Shown piece by piece: positions 8,115-16,878 of a stretch of 64,000 nt of DNA (positions are counted from its first letter, which is position 1; every line of letters begins with the position of its first letter). The translations under genes were made by a program, and so were the position numbers. The notes beneath the pieces were generated by a model. The model worked only from the letters and a program-made list of their open reading frames with translations, was not told where the DNA came from and did no database searches. Source of the DNA: JACCSI01 sp963815285 (GTDB lineage: Bacteria; Acidobacteriota; Vicinamibacteria; Vicinamibacterales; UBA2999); assembly GCA_963815285.1 (NCBI GenBank), contig CAWFGB010000001.1:1-64000 (forward strand), read 5' to 3'.

Positions 8115-9372
8115 TCAAGCAGCTTTGCGGAAGTCTCGCAGACTGTTCACCGCCGGCTGCTCTATGGCCGGCGCTGCTACTGCTTCGATCCCGCTCAGCT
8201 TGCGCCGGCTTATGCCCGACAGGGCCAGGGCCATCTTCATCCTGAACGGCCTCAGGCGGTTCAACGCACGAAGAACGAGGTTGCGCATCAGCCGCAAGGG
8301 AACTGACTTGATCGTCGCCATGCGGGTCAGATGGCCCGCCAAGGCAAGGACCCGTCCGGCAGCGGGCCGCCGCATCGTTGCATAGTGATCCAGTTCGCTG
8401 TCAGGCGCTCCATCAAGCAACACCCGCACCAGAGCTGCACCCAGCGCAACAGCGTCTACCAGGCCGGTGTTCATCCCCTGACCGCCCGCCGGACGTACCA
8501 CGTGCGCCGCATCGCCCATGAGCAGGAACGGCCCGCTACTGGGGGTACGTGTCCGCCAGGCGATGATGAACCCGGAAGCGGGAGCTCCACAGCACGTGTT
8601 CCACGGTTGCCCGGCTGATTCGTCGGCGACGCGCGTCCAGAAGCTGCTGGATATCCTGCCTGCCGGGCACTTCCGGCGCATCGTCCACGTCGCCACCACC
8701 CGAAATGAGCCGCCTGGAAGCGGCGCGATCACCACCAGCCCCGCGGCCGAGAAGAACAATGAGACCTCGCGCGACTCCAGCGGCCATTCCATCTCTACGT
8801 CGGCGAGGATGAAGTGATCGCCGTGAGAGGCTGCGCCCTCGAAGCCGATGCCGGCGCTCTTGCGCACGAGGCTGTTCATACCGCTGCGCCCCACCACATA
8901 GCGCGCCCAGATCGACTTCTCGCCCGTAGCGGATGAGACGCCTAACAGTCGCTCCACCGAAGTTCGGCAGCGCGTCGCGGGCTCTGACTTCGCGATGGAT
9001 GGCAGCCCCGAGTGCGAAAAGTCGATCGGCCAAGACCTGCTCCTGGCGCCTCGTCGATTGAGGCACCATCAACAGGCCCTGGAACTCAGACGGAAGATCC
9101 TCGAAGCCAATCTGCAGCAAAGCGCGGTCCCGGTCCCTGACCCGTGAAGCGCGGCAGGAAAACGCCCTCCGCCTTCAGCTGCGCGCCCACGCCGAGGCTC
9201 GCCAGCGCTTCAAGCGTATGGGCATGAACCACCGCCGCACGAGACGTGTTCTGCCCTTGCGCCAAGGCATCGATGACACGAGGTCCACGCCGATTGTTGC
9301 AAGGCAATCGACAGCGCGAGGCCCGTCGGGCCCGCACCAATCACTGAGAACGTCTGTTGAACTGGGTAGCAT
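8115..9372 (-). pseudogene. FAD-dependent monooxygenase (PheA/TfdB type), multiply frameshifted
   Basis: Pieces in all three minus frames assemble into a roughly 410-residue flavin monooxygenase. From the ATG at 9372, with an AGGAGGAGG ribosome site, they give the N-terminal dinucleotide fold (IGAGPTGLALSIALQ), then SRAAVVHAHTLEALASLG, a middle LQIGFEDLPSEFQGLLMVPQ, the late FAD motif LMGDAAHVVRPAGGQGMNTG and a basic C-terminus. These enzymes hydroxylate aromatic substrates using FAD and NAD(P)H. At least five frame changes are needed (near 9345, 9160, 9100, 8950, 8690 and 8545). Divergent from a TetR gene, which may regulate it. Confidence 0.7.
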
Positions 9373-9401
9373 GACGCGGCCTCCTCCTTTTTGCCAACGG
9401 C

Positions 9402-9436
9402 TGTTGACTAAAACCCACCGTCTGCATTTGTCAACA
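9402..9436. promoter_or_regulatory. candidate TetR operator in divergent promoter region
   Basis: Inverted arms TGTTGAC (9402-9408) and GTCAACA (9430-9436) lie between the divergent monooxygenase and TetR starts. The arms also contain TTGAC-like -35 sequence, so binding here would block both promoters. Inferred from position and symmetry only. Confidence 0.35.
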
Positions 9437-9457
9437 TGCGTTGGGCATAAAATCGGA

Positions 9458-10032
9458 ATGACCGAACGCAAGATGACGCCGAAGTCGCGGAGGACGCGGA
9501 AACCATTGAGACCGCAGCTAAAGAGTTGTTCGCAGAGCGAGGGTTCGAGCAGGCCACCGTACGCGAAATCGCCGCAAGGGCGTCGATCGATCCGTCGATG
9601 ATCATCAGGTACTACGGCAGCAAGGAGGGTCTCTTCGCCCTGGTGGCGAGGCCTGACCTTCACCGCCCCTTGCCGTCCGAAATATCTGCTGAGCGAATTG
9701 GGGAGACGCTGGTGCGGCATTTCCTCGAGCAGTGGGAAGGGCCAAACTCAGGTGGCGGGATGCCCTGCGCTCCTGCGGTCTGCCACGTCCAACGAGACCG
9801 CCGCAACCAGGCTAAGAGAGATCTTTCGCCGCTCAGGTGATGCCCGCCGTTGCCAGTGTTGGCGGACCTGCAACAGCCAGTCAGCGCGCCGGCCTCGCAA
9901 GCTAGCCAGCTGCTTGGCCTGGCATTTACGAGGTACCTACTGAAACTAGCCCCGGTTCGTCGAGCTTCTCCGCTGAAACGATCGGTGCTCTAGTGGGCGC
10001 CACCATTCAGCGCTACATTGTGCATTCGACGA
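9458..10032 (+). pseudogene. TetR-family regulator, multiply frameshifted
   Basis: From the ATG at 9458 several frames join. The helix-turn-helix region reads ETAAKELFAERGFEQATVRE, IAARASIDPSMIIRYYGSKE and GLFALV, a textbook TetR DNA-binding domain. It is followed by the ligand-binding part: ERIGETLVRHFLEQWEGPN, then in other frames LLRSATSNETAATRLREIF, LLGLAFTRYLLKLAPV and ETIGALVGATIQRYI. Frame changes fall near 9500, 9770, 9835, 9900 and 9970. Probably represses the divergent monooxygenase. The exact end is uncertain. Confidence 0.65.
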
Positions 10033-10092
10033 GTCGACCTCTTGAAGGGAGCGGGTTCGGATCGGCCATCGCCGACCCAATTGCGAATGGCA

Positions 10093-10165
10093 GAAAATGG
10101 CCGGTAGCTGACCGTCAGCTCTGGAGCAGCGTAAGCGCGAGACGCGGAACGTCCGCTTTCGACCG
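10093..10165. repeat. dispersed repeat, copy 5 (long form, inverted relative to 3541-3610)
   Basis: Contains GGCCGGTAGCTGACCGTCAG and, 40 bases on, AACGTCCGCTTTCGACC. Both blocks match the reverse complement of 3541-3606 in the same order and spacing. Confidence 0.6.
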
Positions 10166-10335
10166 CTTGCGCATATTCGCGATTCTTAACGGCGACATCG
10201 ATAGGCCAGTCCGACAAATCATCGGACATTCGTCAGCAATCCATCAGCGAAACGTCTCCGATGGATTGGTATCCCCATCGCGCGGCTTCGATGGAACGGG
10301 TCGGAAAGTGCCACCAAGACAAATGGGAGATGTAT

Positions 10336-10644
10336 ATGCGCAAGCTTATTGCATTCGCGGCTTTCACCATAATCACAACGGGCGTCACCCGCGTTGCTTA
10401 TGCCGGAGAAGTCACCGGCGGCCCGAAACACAAGGCAACTGGTATGCGAGGTCACGCACAATCCATCTGTGGCTTCTCAGGGCAAGAGGACGGTATCACC
10501 CTCATCGGCTTCACTGACAGTGGTATGCCGATATTCATCACCGTCGACTACGGCCCGGGCACCGTCCAAACGCCAAGCGACGAGACATCCGCCGGCATCA
10601 CCCACGAGCCCGGGGTCGCTGGCGACTCTTGTCGCGGTAACTAG
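10336..10644 (+). CDS. small secreted protein, copy 2 (intact)
   Basis: 102 residues. The ATG at 10336 starts a signal peptide (MRKLIAFAAFTIITTGVTRV, cleavage near AYA-GEV). The mature protein of about 79 residues contains MRGHAQSICGFSGQEDG, LIGFTDSGMPIFITVDYGPG and a C-terminal GVAGDSCRGN; two Cys could form one disulfide. Copy 1 at 7543-7856 is about 70% identical by eye. A strong terminator and a palindromic repeat follow both copies. Likely periplasmic or secreted; function unknown. Confidence 0.75.
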   Translation: MRKLIAFAAFTIITTGVTRVAYAGEVTGGPKHKATGMRGHAQSICGFSGQEDGITLIGFTDSGMPIFITVDYGPGTVQTPSDETSAGITHEPGVAGDSCRGN

Positions 10645-10669
10645 CCTAGAGAGACACGACACATGGAAG

Positions 10670-10693
10670 GCCCCCGCTGCAGCGGGGGCTTTT
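10670..10693 (+). terminator. rho-independent terminator after small secreted protein copy 2
   Basis: A 9-bp stem GCCCCCGCT/AGCGGGGGC with a two-base apex, so probably fewer pairs form, followed by TTTT. Same architecture and flanks as the terminator at 7877-7900. Confidence 0.85.
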
Positions 10694-10739
10694 CAGCTTC
10701 TGCTCCAAGGGATCTCAGCTAGTTTTTGAGGATGCGAAC

Positions 10740-10768
10740 CGAACGTCCGCTTTCCAGTATTGCGGACG
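10740..10768. repeat. palindromic intergenic repeat, copy 6
   Basis: ACGTCCGCTTTCCAGTATTG then CGGACGAT. A diverged copy just after a terminator, at the same place relative to the small secreted gene as copy 4. Confidence 0.5.
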
Positions 10769-10920
10769 ATCGCCGGCTCACCAAGCGGTCGGGTTGGCCG
10801 ATCGCGGATAGTCTGCTCTAGTGCTTGCGGAAGCAAATTAGAGCCCTCTGTCTGGCGGGACCCGCTCGACCAACTCGGCTCGATTTTCGGTTCGAGCCGA
10901 GCTGAGCCAACCAGTCGCTC

Positions 10921-11232
10921 TTAACGCCGGCGCTCGAACCATTCGCTCCCGATTACATCGCGGCGGTGGTCGGCGAGGTACCAGTGGCCATCCTGCGCGT
11001 TCAGTTCGCAGCTGAAGGCTCGGGTCATGAAGCTGCGAGCCTCACCGAGGCTGGTGAACAAATCCGGCCGCATTGGAAATTGCCGCTCGGCATCCGCGTT
11101 GCTCAGCCTTGCATTCTCCGATTTACACTCGCCGCGCGTGGGAAACGGGGTCGCGGTAAAGATGTGGTTCGCCGTCGCGGGTACTGCAGTGAGCATGCAA
11201 CCGAGACTTGCGATCAAAACTAGCTTGTTCAT
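10921..11232 (-). CDS. small secreted protein
   Basis: 103 residues, intact. A signal peptide (MNKLVLIASLGCMLTAVPAT, cleavage near ANA/TAN-H) precedes a soluble domain with two Cys (GECKSEN and FSCELNAQDG) ending in EWFERRR. Probably periplasmic. I do not recognise the family. Confidence 0.6.
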   Translation of the reverse strand: MNKLVLIASLGCMLTAVPATANHIFTATPFPTRGECKSENARLSNADAERQFPMRPDLFTSLGEARSFMTRAFSCELNAQDGHWYLADHRRDVIGSEWFERRR

Positions 11233-11424
11233 GGGTAAGCTCCATTGGCTCCGCCCGCCAATCGCGGGCCATCACAATCTGCGGTCGAGGAGAGCCCGCG
11301 CCCATGATGATCCTGTGACGGATCGCCGATCATTGGCCGAGGGTGGACGGTATGACGGTGGCGGACGTAAGATGAACGCTTCGCCGCTCACTTACGTGAT
11401 CGTGGAGAGAGCTGAGGGCTCTCG

Positions 11425-12764
11425 TTAGAAGGCACGCCTCAGCGCAAATTCCGCCGCGATGCGGCGGTAGTCGTAGATCTCGACCGTGCTCCAGTTGCGC
11501 TCGAAGGTAAGCTCTACGGCGGGAGCGAACCCGGCGAATGTCAGGCGGCGCACGGTTGCGCCCATCGTGGCACGCAGGCTCTGGTCGCGGCGTTTTTCCA
11601 GGAACAGCGGCATGCGCTCGTCGGCCACCAGACGCCCGGCGGTGACGCTGCCTGCGAGCGTCATCCGGCCCAGCTCGCGCCAGGTGAAAAGTGATCCCTG
11701 CATTGACCAGTAAGCCGTGCACCGGGTCGCGCGCGGTACGACGGCGCCGCGGCCGAGCGTGAACCCGGCGCCGCTCGCCGCGCCGAGCGCCTTGTCGAGT
11801 CCGCCGCTGAGGCCGAATATCCGACCGTCCTCAAGCGGGTTGCGGTGGTGCTCGACGCCTGTCGCCGGAAGCGCCGAGGCGGGCCTGTGCGGTGGCCCCT
11901 AGCGGGCGGGAAAGCTCGGCTGAAGCGGTGAAGCTGTCGGCCAGCGGCTCACCGCCGTACCATTGCCTCGCGGCACTCAGCGCGACGTCTGCGCGGGTCT
12001 TGGCCCACGCGGATGGTGGGACCGAGCGAGACTCCGAGGGTCCGATCGTTGAACCGCCCGTCGCGGTAGAACCGGCCCGAACCGAACACTCGGCCGGTAA
12101 GGGAGGCGCTCTCAGATAGCGGCAGCCGTCCGTACGCGTTGCCCGACAGGGCCAGGCCGATGCCCGATCGCGCCTGGCCCTCGGGATCGATGGTGAAGTC
12201 GCCGATGACGGTGCCAAGGGTGGAACTTCGGGTGGCGCGGTTAACGTTGCTGTCCGGGGCGAGTCCCAGCGAAAGGTTGGCTCCGGCCGGCTTAGCCCGG
12301 CGCAAGGCCTCCTCGAACCGCTCAACTCCGCGGGCGATCTCGGGCGGAAGCGGGCGGGTAAGCACCGAGCGCAGCTCGCGCCGGGCGGCGGCTTCATCGC
12401 CAAGGTGGGCCAGCAGCGTGGCGAGCTCGAGACGCGCCCGCTGCGCATCGGGCTGGTCGTCCACAATGCGCCGCAAGTGCACCGCCGCCTCGCGCTCGCG
12501 TCCGCTACGCTGAAGCAGCATGGCAAGCCGGAAACGCGCCTCCGCCTGCACGGCAGCCTCGCGATCGTTCAACGCGAGCCGATAGAGCGCCTCGGCTTCG
12601 TCCAGCCGCTGCTCGGCGACGAGGCGGTCGGCCAACGCCAGCAACTCGGCTGCCGAGAGGGAGACTTGGCTTTCGCGCGTAGTCTGCCCGCTCACAGGTT
12701 GTGTTGTCAGCAAGAGCCCGGCCCAAGCGGCTGCTGCGATGGCCATGCGGCTCGGCACGAGCAA
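11425..12764 (-). pseudogene. surface lipoprotein assembly modifier (Slam-like), frameshifted
   Basis: The N-terminal part (12764 to about 11990) has a signal peptide and TPR repeats (LADRLVAEQRLDEAEALYRL, then LRRIVDDQPDAQRARLELAT), then the start of a beta barrel (SLGLAPDSNVNRATRSSTLG). The barrel continues in two other frames, ending FERNWSTVEIYDYRRIAAEF and a C-terminal Phe, typical of outer-membrane barrels. TPR plus a 14-strand barrel is the Slam (DUF560) layout. Slam proteins move lipoproteins such as TbpB to the cell surface. Shifts fall near 11985, 11870 and 11690. The next gene upstream encodes its likely client. Confidence 0.7.
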
Positions 12765-12767
12765 CGC

Positions 12768-13758
12768 CTATCGTTTGCCGATCCAAACTCCGCTCATCAT
12801 GCCGCTTGCACCCGTATCGGGATTGCGGAACGGGGCTTGCCAACGGGCCAGGAGCTCGCTCGCTCCCGCGCCCGTGAAGCTGCCTGAGAAGGACGAAGTC
12901 AAAGCGGAACCCGGTACCTCGAATGCGCCCGCGAATGTAGTGCCGCCGACGGCATAGGTCGTATCGCGGAAAGTGTAGGTGCCCAAAGAAACGGCATCCC
13001 ATATCGGGGCGTACTCGGGCTTCATATGTCCGCTGAGGCTCCCCCGCTCGAAGTCGAACGAGAGGAATACCGTGCCGAACACCGCGCTCGCGGTCGTTGA
13101 CGTGCCAGTTATGGTCGTTTCTCCGCCGGTCAGCCCTCTGATCTCGCCGTTGTAGTTTGCGCTGCCGGATCTCGGGATTTCTGCCGCGACAGTCGGAATT
13201 CCATAGGCGAAGACCCCATCATTGTGCCCCATCGGAGCAGCGCCGGACCAACTTCCGAAGTCGGTGTAAGTGTATGCAGTGGCCGCGGGCCATGCGAGTG
13301 TGACGTCCACCGGTTGGACGGCGGGCCCTGCACCATCCGAAACTGTGTTGTAGGTTCCCGTCACCTCGATCCAGCCGCTCGAGTTGTACGAGCCATTGCC
13401 GTTTTTCGTAACGAAAGACCCGCTGATATTCCGGAACAGTGATCGTATATCGCCCGTCCGTAGCTGAATAGGCGAGCTTCACTCCGTCACTTTCGGACCA
13501 GATGTTACCCCAGCCATCCGTGCGTGCGCTTACGGTTGCGAAAGGGGCGTCGCTCTGCAGCCCAATGGGACCAGCCGGTAGGGGTGGCTGCGAGGTTGAA
13601 GTCGGTGGGGTCGCAGGCGCAGACGGAGGCGCAGGCGAGGCTCTGGGGGTGCCGGATTTAGGTTGAAGCTCGGCACCCCCTAGCCCCCCGCCGCCACAGG
13701 CAGAGAGCCCCAGCAGCAGTGTCAGACAGGTTGCGGGGATGGTTTTACACTGCGTCAT
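12768..13758 (-). pseudogene. TbpB-like surface lipoprotein, Slam client, one frameshift
   Basis: Starts at 13758 with a lipoprotein signal peptide (LLLGLSAC then GGGG), the Cys-Gly-rich anchor usual for Slam clients. A Pro/Ser-rich linker follows, then an eight-stranded-barrel-like domain ending GTYTFRDTTYAVGGTTFAGA, SFSGSFTGAGASELLARWQA and a terminal IGKR. This resembles transferrin-binding-protein-like lipoproteins. The frame changes near 13430, where FVTKNGNGSYNSSGW joins the halves. Only three bases separate it from the Slam gene, so the pair is probably one operon. The ligand may be an iron or haem source, by analogy only. Confidence 0.65.
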
Positions 13759-13909
13759 GATCACACTCTCATAGGCTTGTTGAGGTCGACTACGGGTCAT
13801 CTGCGGGCAATCGGCGTGCCGATCGGGATCATTTCGGCAACGCGAAACTATGTTATGCTTCCTCCGGAACAGGCCTTGCTCAGTGGGCAGCAATACGGGA
13901 ACTGAACCA

Positions 13910-13925
13910 GGTGAGGAACTCAAGC
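13910..13925. other. probable contig chimera junction
   Basis: Left of here the genes are sphingomonad-like; right of here they are acidobacterial. The treY reading frame has recognisable family sequence only from KRGEDARARI (13922 on). The codons before it do not match the expected THDTKRGED context. No insertion sequence, tRNA or integrase lies at the break. Confidence 0.55.
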
Positions 13926-14929
13926 GTGGGGAAGATGCTCGCGCACGTATCAATGTGATCTCCGAGTTGCCCGAGGAGTGGCGGACACACGTAACGCGGT
14001 GGAGCGTCATCAACTCGGCGGCCCGAAATCTCGGCGGGCTCGCCGGGGCACCAGATTCCAACGACGAGTGGCTGTATTACCAGGCCCTGGTCGGCGCCTG
14101 GCCGGCCGAGAAGCTCGGTGCACCGGTCCCGACGGCTGCGCCTGACGACTTCGTTCAACGCATCGGCACGTACATGCGCAAGGCGCTGAAGGAAGCCAAA
14201 CGACATACGAGCTGGGTGCAGGAAAATCAGGACTACGAACAGGCGATGCAGTCATTCGTCGAGGTCACTTTGACTGGCGATACCGCGGCGCGGTTTCTGA
14301 TGTCGTTTGTGCCGTTCCAGCGTCGTCTCGCCTGGTTCGGGATGGTCAACTCACTGGCGCAGCTGGTGCTCAGAATTGGCGCCCCGGGCGTGCCGGACAC
14401 GTATCAGGGGTCCGAGCTCTGGAATTTTTCCCTGGTCGATCCGGACAACCGTCAGCCGGTGGATTTTGAGCTGCGCCAAGCCATGCTCGCCAGCGCGGCC
14501 TCCACGCCGCTGTCTCAGATGCTCGAGGATTGGCCGGACGGACGGGTCAAGCTGTACACGTTGATGCGGTCGCTCAGGTTCCGTCGCGAGCACCCGGCCT
14601 TGTTGCTCGATGGCGAGTACGAGCCGCTCGGCCGCGACAATGACGATCCGCACGTCGTCTCGTACATCCGCCGCTACGAGGGCGAAGAGATGGTCGTCGT
14701 GGCGCCGCGGTTCCTCGCCGCGATGATGGGCGGCGTGCCAAGAAACCCGCTCGGCTCGCCAACCTGGAAGATGGCAGGCATCCGGCTTCCTCGAAGGCTC
14801 GCCCGAGCCAGGCTGGTCAACGTGTTTACCAACGAGACAGTCGAGCCACTGGTGCATCGCGACGTCCCGTGGCTGCTCGTCGCGACCGCGTTGCAGTCAT
14901 GGCCGGTGGCGATGCTCCATGTGCGCTAG
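13922..14929 (+). CDS. treY: malto-oligosyltrehalose synthase, C-terminal third only
   Basis: About 335 residues of a normally ~900-residue GH13 enzyme that converts the reducing end of malto-oligosaccharides to a trehalosyl unit. Family sequence begins KRGEDARARINVISELPEEW and includes YYQALVGAWP, QENQDYEQAMQSFV, PGVPDTYQGSELWNFSLVDP (a hallmark of TreY) and VDFELRQAML. It ends normally with a C-terminal beta domain and a stop at 14929. The catalytic barrel is missing because the sequence changes organism just upstream. The frame is undamaged, unlike the genes to its left. The nominal upstream start at 13850 is not native. Confidence 0.85.
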   Translation, partial: KRGEDARARINVISELPEEWRTHVTRWSVINSAARNLGGLAGAPDSNDEWLYYQALVGAWPAEKLGAPVPTAAPDDFVQRIGTYMRKALKEAKRHTSWVQENQDYEQAMQSFVEVTLTGDTAARFLMSFVPFQRRLAWFGMVNSLAQLVLRIGAPGVPDTYQGSELWNFSLVDPDNRQPVDFELRQAMLASAASTPLSQMLEDWPDGRVKLYTLMRSLRFRREHPALLLDGEYEPLGRDNDDPHVVSYIRRYEGEEMVVVAPRFLAAMMGGVPRNPLGSPTWKMAGIRLPRRLARARLVNVFTNETVEPLVHRDVPWLLVATALQSWPVAMLHVR

Positions 14930-15566
14930 AAGCCTGCCAAAAACGAACCGCCACGAGTTGTCGACCCGATCCAGCGGCCGCACGGCGTTGAGCTCGACGA
15001 TCATGTAGCCGAAGGCATTGACGCGGACGCCCGCTCCGACGCTGCGGGCCCACGGCCGCGTGCCGTCGCCCAGTCCAAACGGGCGTGAGGCGCCATTCCA
15101 GGCCACCCCGGCATCGAAGAAGCCGACGAGTTCGACCGGCACCGGCCCGTATTCCAGGGCGCCCGTGAACAGACCGACCAGCGACGCGCGAAGTTCGACT
15201 TGAACGACTCGGTGACGCCACCAGTACCCTCCCCAAGCATTCCCTCGATGACGTTGGTTTGCTCAAAATGCGGATGGCTGGCGTTCAAGATGAGCGGCTG
15301 GCGCGTCGACAACTTGTGGCTTAGTACTTGGGACAAGCGGGCATACAAGCGCTCCGCCATCCGCGCGGCATCTCGACGAGCAGCCGCCTCTTTGTCAGGG
15401 TAATAGTAGATGTCGAAGTGCTCGGTCTTGGGCACCTGGGAAGTCAAAGGAGCGGTACTGGACCTTGTTTTTGTCCAAAGTACTGCGCAGCTGCTGGAGC
15501 GGCCCATCCGCTGAGGCACACAAAGGCCACCACCGCCGCTCTCGAGAGCTTGGTGAGGTACGGCAT
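14897..15566 (-). pseudogene. peptidase-MA/outer-membrane-barrel protein with large internal deletion
   Basis: The start at 15566 gives a signal peptide (MPYLTKLSRAAVVAFVCLSG, ending APAAAQ). Then come NKVQYRSFDF and TEHFDIYYYP, a helical peptidase-MA-like segment (RMAERLYARLSQVLSHKL) and LNASHPHFEQTNVIEG. Right after GEGTGGVTESFK the sequence jumps to the end of a BamA-like barrel (ELRASLVGLFTGALEYGP through RFVFGRLLAH). Homologues I recall have several hundred residues between these parts, including the zinc site and a TolB-like propeller, all missing here. Two homopolymer indels (extra A near 15470, extra C near 15440) also break the frame. A deletion or an assembly collapse. Confidence 0.6.
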
Positions 15567-15733
15567 GGCGGATTTGTTGGGAGCAATAGCCGCACCAGTG
15601 GAGAACATCCGTGACCCGGCGGATTCCCGAGTGGTACGCCGTGGTAAAAGGTCTGTGCGGAGGTCACCACCAGGAGACGCCGCGCGCGCCAGGTCCAGGC
15701 AGGATTAAGAACACAACCGGTGATGAGGACGTG

Positions 15734-15970
15734 ATGTCTGACGCAGCAGGGCTCGAACTGCTAGCCTCGTACGACGCCGCCGTCAAAATGGCGGCACGAA
15801 GCCTGGGGATTGCCCGAGCACTGGCGGAGGCGCACCGCTCCGGCTTGCGTCCTCCGGATGGGATTCTCGACGCCTACCTCGCGAGCATCGAGCATGACGA
15901 GGCGCAGCTGGTCACCTTGCGTGAGCAGGGTCAGCGGTCTCGGCAAGCCGCGCGCATCAAGACGTCATGA
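15734..15970 (+). CDS. small paralogous protein, member 1
   Basis: 78 residues, helical. The pattern LLASYDAAVKMAARSLGIAR, LAEAHRSGLRPPDGILDAYL and HDEAQLVTLR is shared with the gene at 17775-18005 (LLASYEAALEAVRRTLTIAQ and so on). Start ATG 15734. Two family members 2 kb apart in the same orientation suggest duplication within an accessory zone. No known family recognised. Confidence 0.6.
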   Translation: MSDAAGLELLASYDAAVKMAARSLGIARALAEAHRSGLRPPDGILDAYLASIEHDEAQLVTLREQGQRSRQAARIKTS

Positions 15971-15987
15971 TGAAAGGCAGTGCTTGA

Positions 15988-16173
15988 ATGTCAGCCGCCC
16001 TCGGCCCCTTCGTCGGTGCTGAGCTGTTGTACAAGCTGCCTGTAGGAGCCGAGGTTTTCTTAAACAGGTCGACTTTCAAGGATAGAGTGCGGTCCCGACT
16101 GAGCATCGCAGTGGGGGAATACCGCGTCACGCTCAGCGCTGATGCCCCAGGATGGCGCCATGACACTGTTTAG
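15988..16173 (+). CDS. small hypothetical protein
   Basis: 61 residues from the ATG at 15988, just after paralog 1, with a moderately hydrophobic start (MSAALGPFVGAELLYKLPVG). No recognisable domain. Coding status uncertain. Confidence 0.3.
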   Translation: MSAALGPFVGAELLYKLPVGAEVFLNRSTFKDRVRSRLSIAVGEYRVTLSADAPGWRHDTV

Positions 16174-16416
16174 ACCGTTGGCAACGAGCTCGAGGAACTC
16201 GCGACACCTCCGATAGGCACGTGCTCCTGATACTCGACGGCTGGCAGGCAATGGTGGTGATGCTGGCCCAACAGAGGCTGGAAGCTTCTATCAAAAACAC
16301 GAGGCCGTGACGAGTTCGGGCTCGTTGTGGGTGGCACTGGAACCGACAAGGGAGAACCCCCCGTCCGCCAAATGGCAACTGGCTGCCAAACGGGGCGCCG
16401 ATGGAAAGGATGCGCG

Positions 16417-16632
16417 ATGACACCTGAAGGACACGAACCGTACGTGGTGCTCCCCTCCGGCGAACCGATCCTCTTTGCGGTTGCCGATCACGTGCTTCTG
16501 TTGAACCGGCGAGGGCATACCGTCTCGATGGTGGACGAGCTGGTGATCACCCCGCCGTGGCGGTCTGAATTGCTCGAAACGTGTCTCGACCAGCTCGCAC
16601 CGTTGCTTGAGAGCGAAAAAACAGTTCACTGA
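16417..16632 (+). CDS. small hypothetical protein
   Basis: 71 residues. The ATG at 16417 follows GGAAAGGATG, a reasonable ribosome site. The sequence MTPEGHEPYVVLPSGEPILF, VADHVLLLNRRGHTVSMVDE has a beta-rich, protein-like pattern. No family recognised. The 245 bases that follow hold no supported gene. Confidence 0.45.
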   Translation: MTPEGHEPYVVLPSGEPILFAVADHVLLLNRRGHTVSMVDELVITPPWRSELLETCLDQLAPLLESEKTVH

Positions 16633-16878
16633 CTGAGCGGGCCGTGCGGGCGAATGTCTCGGCGGCCCCGCTCGATTCTTGCGACGAGGAAGAGATCGGT
16701 GCCAGAATCTCATTGGACGGCCTTATGTTGCCGACGCCCTGCGCCGGCGCCACCGACGCACACCAAGACCAGCCACACCGAAAGCGAGGAGCGCCATCGC
16801 GCTTACCTTCTTCTCAGCAAGGACCAGTTGCACCCAATCTCGGAACTGACGGCGGGCTACGCAGCCCCGTCAGCGCCA

